Positions 1-10,560 of a stretch of 33,088 nucleotides of DNA are shown in pieces. Position numbers and translations under genes: made by a program. The notes beneath the pieces are model-generated. The model was not told where the DNA came from. It did no database searches and was given only the letters and a program-made list of their open reading frames with translations. Numbering within the stretch: position 1 is the stretch's first letter; each line of letters begins with the position of its first letter. The stretch comes from Acanthaster planci (Eukaryota > Echinodermata > Asteroidea > Valvatida > Acanthasteridae), in assembly GCF_001949145.1 (NCBI RefSeq), contig NW_019091357.1, positions 2,630,722-2,663,809 on the forward strand, read 5' to 3'.

Positions 1-928
1 GCTGGGCCCCTTTGCATGATCTGATGACCCTGAATGCACAGACACGATTATGGAGTAGCCTCAACTTCATCAAGGCTGGGCATTTTATAACCATTCAAAT
101 ATCCGCTCAATTGGGGTGCGATATCGTCAACAACAGCTGGAGTGCGGTGTGCTGCGAAGGAGCAGGGTTAAGCCCCAGCCTTAATTAAACCCTGCCACTG
201 GCCCTAGCGGCTGGGACCACAGTCGAACTGGCGTCCACTGAATAATATATACGATCCTAATTTTGGAAAAACATGTTTGTAAGAAAACTGAAATCTGAGG
301 TGAGGCCTCAAACTTGGCTCGTAAGATACCGTATTCAGCACCCTGCCTTTGTTCATAGCCACGGGCGTAATACAAGATGGGCTCATTCGAAACTCTTCTG
401 TAGTACCTGAATCATCTCTCGGAAGAATATTTTTTTTAGCACTCAGAAGGGATCCAGTGTATGGTTAGACTTTTCAAGAACTCACTCAGACACAAATTCA
501 AGTCATTATTGAGGGATCCTTTTCCCCCACTTTCAGAACGCTAGTGTGTAATTAAAATAATTTTCAACATGTTAAATAACAAGCATTATGGAGATAAACA
601 ACCCGTTGAATCTGGCACAAGTTTACTGTCATAAATGGTCGTTGATTGCTCACCATTCGAAAACCATCCTGAGCAAATTTTTAAATATTTTGAAATGTCC
701 ACGTTGAAACAGATCAACTGCAGATTTAACGAAAATAAAACAAAAATTGGTAACAAACAAAAACAACAACAACACCAACAACAAATGAAATTAGGCCTAC
801 TGTCATCCGTTCCGTTCTTCAAAGGAATCTTAGAACTTTCCAATGACAGAGTAAACCACAGGGGATCACTGTATGCATATACGTCAGACATTAAACTAAG
901 ATTTTGGAATCAGGACAACCCAAGCAAT
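1..928. other. 3' flank of minus-strand transporter, no gene seen
   Basis: AT-rich, with a CAA-rich simple stretch at about 755-786. It probably holds 3' UTR of the gene ending at 929, but no AATAAA or ATTAAA is present on the minus strand. Open frames here overlap on both strands and lack splice sites or recognisable motifs. Confidence 0.4.
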
Positions 929-1248
929 CTATGCCTCACAGGCCAGAGTACCTTGTCCATAGCTTGATGGCTCACTCTCGGTATCTACATGTATGTCAGG
1001 AATTGGGGTCGGGGTTCGCACGGTTCGAACCATGGGCATGTCTTCTTTTGCAGGCTCGTCGGTCGTGTCGGTTGGGCCGACGTTTGCGCACCGTGCCGTG
1101 GCGGCGCCTGCCCCTGGAGGACGGCCGGGTGACCGCGTCATCCTCTTGTGGACGGGGATCAGTAGCATGGAGACGGTCGAGAAAGAAAAGCTAGCCATCA
1201 AGATGAAGAGGCTGAGCCTGTAGTCGCCGGTCAGGTCGTACAGAGCAC
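929..1248 (-). CDS. Exon 6 of minus-strand transporter (last span and tail)
   Basis: Acceptor CTTCTTCACAG, then GALYDLTGDYRLSLF, the last transmembrane span, LLIPVHKR, and a hydrophilic tail of about 75 residues rich in Pro, Thr and Arg, ending at a stop at 931-929. The G.L.D.TGDY.LSL pattern before the last span is characteristic of SLC16-type proteins. Confidence 0.83.
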
Positions 1249-4200
1249 CTGTGAAGAAGCCAGGGTACCATTCAGTAGGATTGCAAACAAGAACGCAAAC
1301 ACACATAAGCGACCAACGCACCAACAGTCAAGTTAGCCAACCAACCAAATTCCCCCAAAGTTGTTCCCCTTTCCATATCAGTGTGAGACTTCGATATAAT
1401 GCAGCTGCTTTCGTTGCACAGTTTGGTTTGACTTTAATTAATCATGGCAGATTCGATGTAGATCGAACTGGGACACTTCATATTTTATCTCTTGTATGAT
1501 ATTTCTAATGAGTGAATAAATAAGTAATTTCTTGCCTGGACACTTGAAACAGAAATGCTAGTAATGCATATCCTTGTAAAACATCCATGGGTCCTGGCAT
1601 ATGACCCTGACCACTGGAGTGGATTGCTAAAGAGTTATTTGGAATCCACTTTTGTTGACATGGCAACTAATCGTTAAGACACGCTGCCCTCACCACGCTG
1701 TTTAGCTGAAGCAACGATTTTTGACTATGTGTAACTTACTGCCTGACGTCTGTCCGCTGAACTCACCTGTAACTGACGACCCGATTAGTATGCCAAGTCC
1801 GAATCCAGTCAGTGGGGCAGAGGTCACGACACCCGAGCCGAAAGCGCTGAAGAGCTCGTCACTCGCTGCTAGACAGGCGCCATATATTCCCCCGCGAGCT
1901 GTTCCCCACACTAACAGATAAAGAGCGAGAGAGGAATTGCAGCTGGTTGCACGGACTAGTCAAGTTCAAGGGAAAGTGTAACGTGGAATTTTAAGACAGA
2001 ACACTCAGGGTTGCGCGGAGGTATAATCTGGTTCCATAATATAGTTCCCCAACCAAAAGGATTATACTTCACTTAGGGAAAATCTTGACACCATGCAGTA
2101 GCCGTCACGTCCACGCGTATGGCCAAAATGGGAGGAAATCTTCCCTTTCTTAAAATATCCAAGGTTTTTGAATCCATGTCAGTGATGTTCGTCGTCAAAC
2201 TGTTCTTGAATTTTTATACAATGGACAAATTGCCCGTTTCCCCTCTCTGATTCGCCTCATGGAAATTTGTCTAATTGTACTTTTGAATATTTAGTGCCAC
2301 CTTTGCACACCATTTTATAAAGCTGACAAACAACCTACCAACACGCGCACCCTACATCTTAAAACAGAATAATGTTACGTCATGCGTCAGTGTTCATTGA
2401 GGTTATTTTCGGACTCAACATAAGAGACATTTAGGATTATCATGGTAAAGAGAAGATGCCTTTTAAGAAAACTATAAACCTCCTAAATTGAAGCCTCATA
2501 ATGATGAAAAGTACATGCAGGTCCCTTCCTTAACCTATATATTCCTGCGCGTCCACTTTTCTGGCTGTAAATCTGACTGGTTATATTTCTCTCTTTCATT
2601 GTTTTCTGAGAGATAACTGACTGTTTACCGACTGAGAGGGCGATCATGTGCTGGAAGGTCGAGCATACCGTCTGGAAGCCGGCTGTGACGGCCCCGCACA
2701 CCGACGTGGCGGCGATGATGTACAGCTTGAGACAGCACAGGCGGTCCCCGAACAAGACGAAGACGAGTTTACCGCCAACCTCTGAGGCCCCAAGGACCAC
2801 CAGGGTCAGGGAAATTTGCTCCGTCGACAACTGGATTCCCCTCATGAAGCTCGACTGCAGTTATGCAAGGGAAGAAGGATACTTGTCGAGATCGCTGAAT
2901 CGATTTAATGTACATGTGGGTGCAGACCACTAATTCAAGTGAGAATTTTTGACCAGCTCATTAGCATTAAAAGTGCCCCCACAGTATCTTTTGAAAAAGG
3001 AGATTGTTTGTCCCCCAAAATGGTGAGATTGTGTAAATCGTTGCCAGGATCAACTCCCTGGGTCTTTGAGCTTTCATATGAGGGCAGAAGGGCTAAAAAC
3101 TACGGTTGGAAAATGGTCCTAAGTGCCCGAGAAAGTTGAGGGTTGCCACTTGAAAAATGGCTGCAAGCAGACTTCGAACAGGTCACTTTTGGGGGGGGTG
3201 ATTTTGTTTTGTGGGAATAACTAAAAATGTAATTGGTTAACCCACAAAAAATTTAAAAGAAATTGAAAGATAAGTGACCAGACAAGAATATCATTTGTGT
3301 TTCAGAAGTCTCAGGGATGTTGGCGTGCATGCTATTGGGCCCTGAACGGTGCTGATTTTACACTTGTTTCAATGGGGCTTGAATTAGTGGACTGGACCCA
3401 TATGTACTCACTTTTCCAACTAACTACACCGACTGGTGTGACCAGGACTACATGTATTTACCTCGAAGGGATCAAGAGAGGGCGCAAGTTTAATATCAAC
3501 TCAGTGAGGCTCCTTTTGTTGGGAACTGCACTTCGCTGGTTCACAAACGACCATGGACTGCATGAACAGTCCCAACCAAAATGGCCCTTTTCGACTGATA
3601 AGAGGGTGCTGATTGTTCGTATGCACTAACGCATAATCCAACAGTTTGTTTCCAACGGGGCCATGTATGTCGCAACTAGTATAAACAGTTCTGCAGTCGC
3701 CGTGTCAACAGCGCCTCTGATGAATGGAAACAGAGAGTGGAACTACAGCACTCCAAACAACTTCGAAAAATACACAGTTCAACAAACATAAAGGAATCAT
3801 TCCACGAATTCTGTGCACTTTACTGTCTGCGCTTTCTCATTCACTTCTTTTGTGATACTTACGAAGTTGATCAGAACGAACGCCCAGCCCAGTTGGGCAG
3901 ACGTTATCGAGGAAACAAACAGCCACATGTCCGCGTTCAACAGCAGTTTCTTCAAGGTTTGCGTTCCGCCACTGCGACTACCGCGACCTTCACCGTCACC
4001 CGACAGTCTTGCACCTCCAGGGTCGTGGGGAATGTCCTTACAGTCATCAGCGACGGCCACGACTTCGTCGCTGACGGGACCGAGTCTCTCCTTCTCGTCC
4101 CCTGAGCACGTCTCCAGCTCACTCCGCATCTTGCCAGGCGTCTGCAGGGCTGCGCCGGCTTGTTTTCGACGGGCTTCCGGGGACCTCAGGAACGGCAGCG

Positions 4201-7200
4201 CGCCCACTGTGCCCAACAGCAACACGAGGCCGGTGAGCAATCGCTGCGAGTTTCTCCAGCCCCACACGGCATTGGTTTTGTTGAGTAAAGGTCCCAAGCC
4301 CATAATACCTTACACAATGAAACAGCACACTGTTATGTTTGGATATTTGCATTTATAAAAATGACAACGAACGGGAACGATCTTGCCGCGCCATGTTGGT
4401 TCCTTGCACGATGAGGGAACGCGCACGCAGCGCATGAAGTCACGGTCAGTGTCACGCAATTATGTGTGTAAAAGGCATTGGCGTGAGAATCAACGCGCGC
4501 GCGTACTCCATTCGTTTGTATGCCACTTTGTGGTTGACAGTGACGTCACACTTCGGTACTCTATAGAGTTTCCTTTTGTTGCGTCACAAGTGCAATAATT
4601 TTGACAGCCCATGCAAAACTATGGCTGGCCGTGAGTGCAAAATCAAAAGAAATGCTTCACCAAAAATCTAACGCAGATGTTAAAACACTTAGTCAGTAAT
4701 AGCTAAATTATTTTACGAAAATGCCTCCATGTCAACAGTAATGAAGCAAAATCTACATTCCCAGGCAAACGTTGTAAACAAAGATTGAACAAACTGGCAA
4801 ATATTGGTTGCCCATTCAAAATGGAGGCCAGTGTTTGTCAACAAAAGAAAGATCTTATACGCTTTGAGTTAATTGAGGCCAATCAGCATAACACCAACAA
4901 GTTCAGTACATAGAGCTGAGGCCAAGTTCCGTCGCCTGAGGCGAATAAAATCTGGTACACTGTGTTATCTGATTGCATAGAAACGCAACAATTTGAATTC
5001 CTCAGACTAAAGACACTGTTGTTATACCTCGTGATTTGGGGCAAGCTTTTGCATAGCGACCACCATCTCTGGATTGGACTGGTTCCTTTGTGCCGTTCTT
5101 ATCCGTTGAGAACAGTGTATTGTTTCAACTAAGCAAAAGCTTGCCCCGAATCACGAGGTATAGCAACAGTGGTTTTAGTATGGAAAGTTCAAGTTGTTAT
5201 GTTCATGTGAATTTAAAGAACTCAGTATACCAGATTTTATTCAAATTTAATGGCTTATTTTGCGGAGGGGGTCGACAAGGGGAGGGGGGAGAGTTCCCAC
5301 CGGGAGAGGCAGATAACCTCCCTGCCCCCCTCCCGGCTTCGCTACTACTACAAAAGCAAAGCAAATGCAGGAAGCAAAAGGCCTACCCAGAGCGCCGCCG
5401 ATCGAGAGCGTCCCAGTTGCCCGGCAGCAGCTGGCGTCCCCGGAGTACCAGTCCAGCAGCAGGCTGCTGGCCGCCAGTAGGACGAAGCCCGCCCCTATCC
5501 CGGCCATCGCGCCCAGCGTCAGGTACCCGTAGGCCAGCGACGGGATGAAGGAGGTCAGGAGGAAGCCGGCCGACTCCAGCGCGATGCCGGCCACCAGTAG
5601 GCGGAAATGGCCGAACCGGCTGGCCAGGGCCGCCCCCACTGGAGCGATACAACAGTGCAAGGAGACACTCGTGGCGCCAACCCAGCCTTGAAAAGATTTA
5701 GATATAGCAAATAAAAAATTGTTAATAGACTCAAAGAATAGGATTAACCTCACATTTAGAAAAGACTCGGGAAAGGTAGCATTTCAAATGAACATAGACA
5801 AACCGGGCGACGGTGGTATGGCGCCATCGCTGGTTAGATACAGTGGTCCCGCCAATGGCGCTGAACACTACAGTTATTAAACGCCCTTCACAGTGCATGT
5901 AGTGCAACAATGAATAATGATTAAGTCATGTTTAAAAATGCGTATGCAATGCAAGAACATCACCGCCCGCCCAGGCAGCCGTCAAACGACCTTCATGACA
6001 CATCGCTGGAAGGGACGAGACTTTACTTGGAAGGGATAGGATACTCATGGAGAAATAAACACATACTGAAGTTATGGGTAATTGTTTAATCCCGACTTCC
6101 CGAGGGGCCGTTCGGTAGGGACTGCAAAGCTTACTGGGACCCCCGTCAAGGGATTCGCAGATGACATATTCCGTTCAACACAAGCAATCATAATTGATTT
6201 TGTGGCACTCTCTAGTCTCCTCACAAGCCGCCTGACTGAAGTAACAACATGTGCGATTTACCATTACGCTTCGATTTCAAAGGAAATGCTGACAGCGTTA
6301 CATATGCATTTAAACTACTTCTGTGACGTCACTCCGTTGTTCAAAGAATAGGTTATTTTGACGAATCTATATCTGTATTAAATCTACAGTCATTCAAGTT
6401 TCGTAACAACGAGGAGATTGGGGGTCCCCCGATTAACTTCGATTACGATACGATTACCCTCGTGTCCCCTTTCAGGATTAATGCTCTATAAAGCAAAAAT
6501 TTCAACCAAGATTTGAATTTTTTTCTTCACCTTTCAATAAGGAATAAATTTGATGCGCTTTGGCTACTTTTGTGTCTATGTTTTGCCCAGTCTTTCTTAA
6601 ATGTTGAATTATGTTAAAATCCTCGGCTTCATAGAGTCCTGTGGTGGTTTAAGGTTAGTCTGATGGGTTTTGCTGCAATGACACACGCGTAATAATGACT
6701 CCAAAGAAGAGCTGAAGTATATGTACCCACCACTGACGATACTGACTGCACGAATATTTTTAGTGCTTTCACTCATGCGAAGGGCGAACAGAGGGAGCGT
6801 CTTAGACAGTCGGGACTCTCTGTTCGTGCAACAATATGAAATAGTTCAAGTCAGAATAGAAATCGGAACTGTCAATTCGTGCATATGGGCGCGGCTTCGC
6901 CTGGCCCATTCTTTGCACAAATCTAATCCTCGTCCATTCTCTCTGACTGAAACATGCTGAGAAGTGGAGTGACTTTTTCTGAACTCGATTTTGATCGTTT
7001 TCTGTTTACAAGGGGACATCTCTTAATCGCCAACTGGACACAAATAAAATGATGCAAAAAGCATCGAAGCCAATCAAATGTGGCCTCTGTAACAATCGTA
7101 AGGTATCATAGATACCGAGAGTTGACATTTTACGGTTGACTTGCGCCATAATGCTTACAGATGTAACGTTTGGGTAACCAAACCGTGTGTGCTTGGATGT

Positions 7201-7557
7201 GCAACGGAGCGGGGTTAAAGTTCAGATTGTAGGCGAGGTATAGATTCATACATTGAGGAATTGCTAAATATGTACACTGCGCGCCCAAGTATGGCTTCTA
7301 CGTGTGTTACCTGTAGAAACGGTGCTGCGCCGACAATTTCCGGGGAGAGGGTGCATTGGCCGGCCTCAGTTACCCTACTGACTTGGTGATTTCCTATATG
7401 AAACTGGATACCTACCAGTAAATACAGCGCTGTCCTTGAACTCTTTCTGAAAGTCGACGAAGAACACGTTGTAATTTAATACTGGGCCGTTTGACACGAA
7501 ATACAGCAGGGTGGCCCCGGCCACAACCAGGATTTTCCGATTGCCCAGGGGCGGCAT
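929..7557 (-). CDS. Monocarboxylate-transporter-like MFS protein (SLC16-like), six exons, complete
   Basis: Six exons (7557-7416, 5686-5387, 4308-3863, 2854-2629, 1910-1767, 1248-929) join through GT/AG sites into 1578 nt, that is 525 codons plus stop, with no internal stop. Intron phases are 1,1,0,1,1. The product is a polytopic membrane protein: a first span at about residues 9-30 ending in NYNVFFVDFQKEF, a GWVG start to span 2 (residue 48), the loop CCRATG after span 4, a charged central loop (about 185-265), six further hydrophobic spans, and a charged C-terminal tail. This order is typical of SLC16-type porters, which move monocarboxylates or related solutes with protons. The length fits the family. 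The classic DGGWGW motif before span 1 is absent, so the substrate cannot be inferred. The start at 7557 is the first ATG, just before the hydrophobic span. No AATAAA or ATTAAA is seen on this strand between 928 and 1. A paralogue with the same exon plan lies at 20252-24725. Confidence 0.85.
1767..1910 (-). CDS. Exon 5 of minus-strand transporter (spans 10-11)
   Basis: Acceptor ATCTGTTAG, then TG TGG GGA completing V-W-G. The exon encodes GGIYGACLAASDELF and the hydrophobic FGLGILIGSSVTG. Donor GTGAGT, phase 1. It is exactly as long (144 nt) as exon 5 of the plus-strand paralogue and shares SASDELF/AASDELF and FGLGxLIGS. Confidence 0.84.
2629..2854 (-). CDS. Exon 4 of minus-strand transporter (spans 8-9)
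   Basis: Acceptor ACTGCAG, then SSFMRGIQLSTEQIS, a hydrophobic stretch with LVVLGASEVGGK, the FGDRL loop, and the next span ending HMIALSV. Donor GTAAAC, phase 1. The length is 226 nt; the plus-strand paralogue has 225 nt here, which pinpoints the base missing from that copy. Confidence 0.83.
3480..3625 (+). repeat. Dispersed repeat, copy 1
   Basis: GGAACTGCACTTCGCTGGTT, CACAAACGACCAT, CCAACCAAAATG and GACTGATAAGAGGGTGCT recur, diverged, at 22600-22760 and 28785-28932. Intron 3 of the minus-strand transporter. No terminal repeats are seen, so its class is unknown. Confidence 0.5.
3863..4308 (-). CDS. Exon 3 of minus-strand transporter (spans 5-7 and central loop)
   Basis: The acceptor GTGTAAG leads into GT ATT ATG GGC, giving GIMGLGPLLNK. 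The exon continues through GWRNSQRLLTG, a long hydrophilic loop rich in charged residues, and span 7 (ADMWLFVSSITSAQLGWAF). The donor after AACTTC is GTAAGT (phase 0). The large central loop between the two six-helix halves is a family trait and is the most divergent region between the two paralogues. Confidence 0.84.
4435..4568 (+). repeat. MITE-like element, ATAGAGTACCGAAGTG family, copy 1
   Basis: Lies in intron 2 of the minus-strand transporter. Its right end CACTTCGGTACTCTAT and internal blocks (GTGTGTAAAAGGC, CGCGCGTACTCCATTCGTTTG, GTGACGTCACACTTCGG) match, in reverse orientation, the copy at 30072-30225. The left terminus is eroded. Confidence 0.6.
5005..5180. repeat. Inverted-repeat element with arms of about 50 bp
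   Basis: The left arm (5005-5058) and right arm (5131-5180) are reverse complements with few mismatches, for example TACCTCGTGATT, GGGGCAAGCTTTTGC and the outer CTAAA. A unique 70-bp loop separates them. It is a foldback or MITE-like insertion in intron 2 of the minus-strand transporter. No second copy is seen in the window. Confidence 0.65.
5387..5686 (-). CDS. Exon 2 of minus-strand transporter (spans 2-4)
   Basis: The acceptor TTTTCAAG is followed by GC TGG GTT GGC, completing the glycine of GWVG. The exon encodes spans 2, 3 and 4 and the loop SGDASCCRATG, the position where SLC16 proteins carry their RR.LA.G loop. It ends CTGG before GTAGGC, phase 1. Base composition is strongly GC-rich compared with the surrounding introns. 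Confidence 0.85.
7416..7557 (-). CDS. Exon 1 of minus-strand transporter
   Basis: Begins at ATG in context ACGATGCC and encodes MPPLGNRK followed by transmembrane span 1 and NYNVFFVDFQKEF, the stretch that matches SLC16-type proteins after span 1. It ends ACTG before a GTAGGT donor, splitting a glycine codon (phase 1). The exon is 142 nt; the matching plus-strand exon is 146 nt. Confidence 0.82.
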
Positions 7558-7996
7558 CGTGGCCGATGAAACTGCTTGCTTTCCGTGGAGACTGCTCTCC
7601 GGTAGGAGCAGCAGGCTGTACCTGGTGCCTGTAGTAGGCTGCAGTTTCCACCCGTGCAGTGACTGACTTTGGAATCGCGCGCACGCAATACGTCACAATC
7701 CCCGTGCTACATTCAGGCTTGACTGTCAAGGTGATTAAACACCAGCCTCTACGGAACGCCAACTCGATCAAAACAAACTGTCCTAGAATCGCAACAAGAA
7801 TATAATATCAAATCAGTCCTTTGAAATATGTGATTGCCGAGCTTTTGGTAACTGAGTACCTTCTTCAGGGCAAGCAGATTCAGTTCAGTTGTCTTAGAAT
7901 CGCACTCAATGTGTCAGTCCATTCTGTTGTGTCGACATAGGTAGCTGAGGGTAATGCGACTTTTCTGGGACTTCTCACTCTCAGTAGTAGGAGTGT

Positions 7997-8050
7997 AATT
8001 AACAGTGCGTGTCCGTCTCTTCAGGGGTCAAAGGTTCGAATCTAGCAGCG
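7997..8050 (+). repeat. Possible tRNA-derived SINE trace
   Basis: GGTTCGAATC at 8033-8042 fits the RNA polymerase III B box, and TAATTAACAGTGCG about 30 nt earlier loosely fits an A box. The flanks do not fold into a full tRNA by eye, so a SINE head is likelier than a tRNA gene. Confidence 0.28.
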
Positions 8051-10424
8051 GCAGGTTACACGTAGTAACCGTAGGCCTATAAGAGTATAACTGGGTACCC
8101 GTGAGGGCCCGAAGTTAACAAGTAAATCAGTGTGTCTGCAATGGACGCATTATCATCAAGCACGGCTCTGGGTGGCACATGAAATGGATTCAGTAACGTA
8201 CAAGTGAAGCAGCATTTAATTTTCGTACGGATCTTTTTCCAACTTGATCCTTTTCAACTGATGAAAATTGAGCCTCCTTTAAGTTGAATGCACGCACTGA
8301 AAAGTGCACGTTAATAGCAAAAAAATATGCCTGAGCTTCTTTGACGGATGCGGGCGCTATTGCTGCGCTGTCATCCAGCAAGACATGTTTCAGTGCATCT
8401 GTTTCCTGGTCGAATTGCGAGACAAGACTCCACATAATACACTGAAAACATTTCCGAGAAAGGGTTTAACCCTTGAGATTGCTCAATATTGCCACACATA
8501 ATAGTCACCAAAGAAAACAGACTAAGACCAGAAAAATCTGACACAATGTAGCAGTTTTGTGCACTATCCATTGCAAAACTCAGGGTCTCTCCCGAGGATG
8601 ACATCACAGTTTTGCTCAGTATGAAAATTCTAATTAGAATTAAAACCAAAAAGGCAGCAAAATGCTCTTTGACGTGGTCAAATTAATCGGGACACAAAGG
8701 GCCATTTAGGAGGTAAAAATGCATTGCCGCTAAACATGTTATGGATCCGATAAGCAGGGAAACCGATTATAAATCGGTGCCCTTCAATATTGTTCGATGC
8801 GGTGCACCGTTAAATCTATGGGTTTTTTTTTCTCAGACGTCCCACTGAGTCGATTTGCTCAGTATTGTCACAACACAGTTGATGCTCTCGGCTTAACAAT
8901 ATGCAACGGTAAACGGAACTGAGGTTAGGATTTAAGCAATTGTCAAACGCATAAAACGTTGTCGTTCATCGCTTGATGTATCACGGCGTCATTTGAGCGA
9001 GGCACCGTACTACTGCGGCAATCTCCTGCTTCGCATTGTTTTCCCCACACGCATGCAGGATTACTATTGTGCGGCTCGCCACGGTTCACGTGTGGCATGC
9101 ATCTCTCTCGAAAGAGTGAAAAGAGTTTGACATAATCTGTTGCTTTTTATGCACACACGCAATCCAGTTACACTCCAGCGACCCTCGTGGGTCAATTTAC
9201 ATTTCACGGATGGCTGCGATTAATTCCCACAGTGTACGTCTGGTACAATTATTTCCATGTAAAAGGTCTCTCCGTAAGAATAAATGAAATTGGTTCTAAC
9301 CAGGGGAACATTATTTTGAATCCCTTTGGGCCACATTAAGTTAATTTTAGAAAAAAAAAATTTACGGCTTCATAAAATTTTATTGTTGGATTTCCTCAAC
9401 TGTGCGTAAATCCCCAATACCGAGGGGTAAATTTGGCCATAGTTTAAATTTCACTCGGGCGCCGCGTAGTTTTGAATAGGGTCTGGCGGTCTGTGTTCAT
9501 ACGTCTGTGCAATGACTGTCAGTTTTATTTCCTAACACTCAGTCTTTTTGTTCCTGAGCAGAGCGGATGCCAAATGAGCCTGGTCATATGCCTTGTTGTC
9601 GTATGTGGAGGGTCGTTTAAGATCCTTCGCTGTGTTTTGTTTATATTTTTTTTCGATTAAAAAGGTCTGAAGGAATAAAACTTTGCAAAAGCTGATGGAA
9701 ATTAGAAGGGGAATTCCCATCAGCAGGGTGAGTAGAAACCTACAGAACCTACAAATATATTTTATTGTAACTATTAAACATTCTCAAATCATTCCTTGCA
9801 AAGGTTTTTTTTGTACTTCACATGCAATCAGTTAAAACCGAGAAACAAGAACCGTGTGCAAAAGAGTTGTTTTATTCTCGCAATAGAGAGAAACAAATCA
9901 AAGTTACCCGTACTGAAATAGAACAGTCTGCTAAAGTCCTCTTATGAGTCCACACTTATTGTCTATTTCACGGTTGTTCTTCAAAGTTTATACCTCTTAT
10001 CATTCAAACTAATTTTTATATATATACATTGTACCCAGGGTCAATTTTCTGAAGATGCTTTGTACGCCTCCTTTAAAAAGAATTCCAATAATAATAGGGC
10101 TTTTCAGTGACATATATGTACATGTTTAAAGATATCTATGCTTGAAACATGAAAACTGTCGGGGTCAGTGTATAATCTGTTATATTATACAATGTAGATT
10201 TTGTTGTTGAGAGTAGCCGACCAGAAAAAGGCCCTTTTTAAGGGCAACTCAAGGGGCGGAAAAGCAAGTTTAACAAAACACTACTTAATTAAAAAGATAA
10301 GTAAGACTTCTGTCTAAATGTTTGACTTGGACTGACAATATCAAACCATACATGTGCAGGTAAATTAAACAGTGCAAGAACTCACAGTATCGTAGTTGTT
10401 TCATAATTATTTTAAAGGACATCG

Positions 10425-10560
10425 GTGACTTTTAAATGACGTTAGTAAAGGAAGTAGACAAAATATCAACGTTTTTCCATGACATGACACCAGTGACTTG
10501 TAAATGACATTAATGAAGGCTATAGATCAAGTATGAACAGAGTTACAGCGGGAGAATAGC
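10425..10560 (+). repeat. Degenerate 68-bp tandem duplication
   Basis: GTGACTTTTAAATGACGTTA at 10425 recurs as GTGACTTGTAAATGACATTA at 10493, and similarity continues through AGTAGACAAAATATCAAC against ATAGATCAAGTATGAAC. Two diverged units, no coding content. Confidence 0.5.

Noticed and set aside
3737-4358. Plus-strand frames of 122 and 181 codons
   Set aside because: They lie opposite exon 3 of the minus-strand transporter, whose frame has splice sites and family motifs. The plus frames have neither.
5090-5548. Plus-strand frame of 152 codons
   Set aside because: Shadow of the GC-rich exon 2 of the minus-strand transporter plus part of the foldback at 5 kb.
6416-6440. Near-palindrome ATTGGGGGTCCCCCGAT
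   Set aside because: Isolated, 17 bp, with no second copy or neighbouring signal.
8033-8042. tRNA gene at the GGTTCGAATC word
   Set aside because: Acceptor stem and anticodon arm do not pair by eye; kept only as a possible SINE trace.
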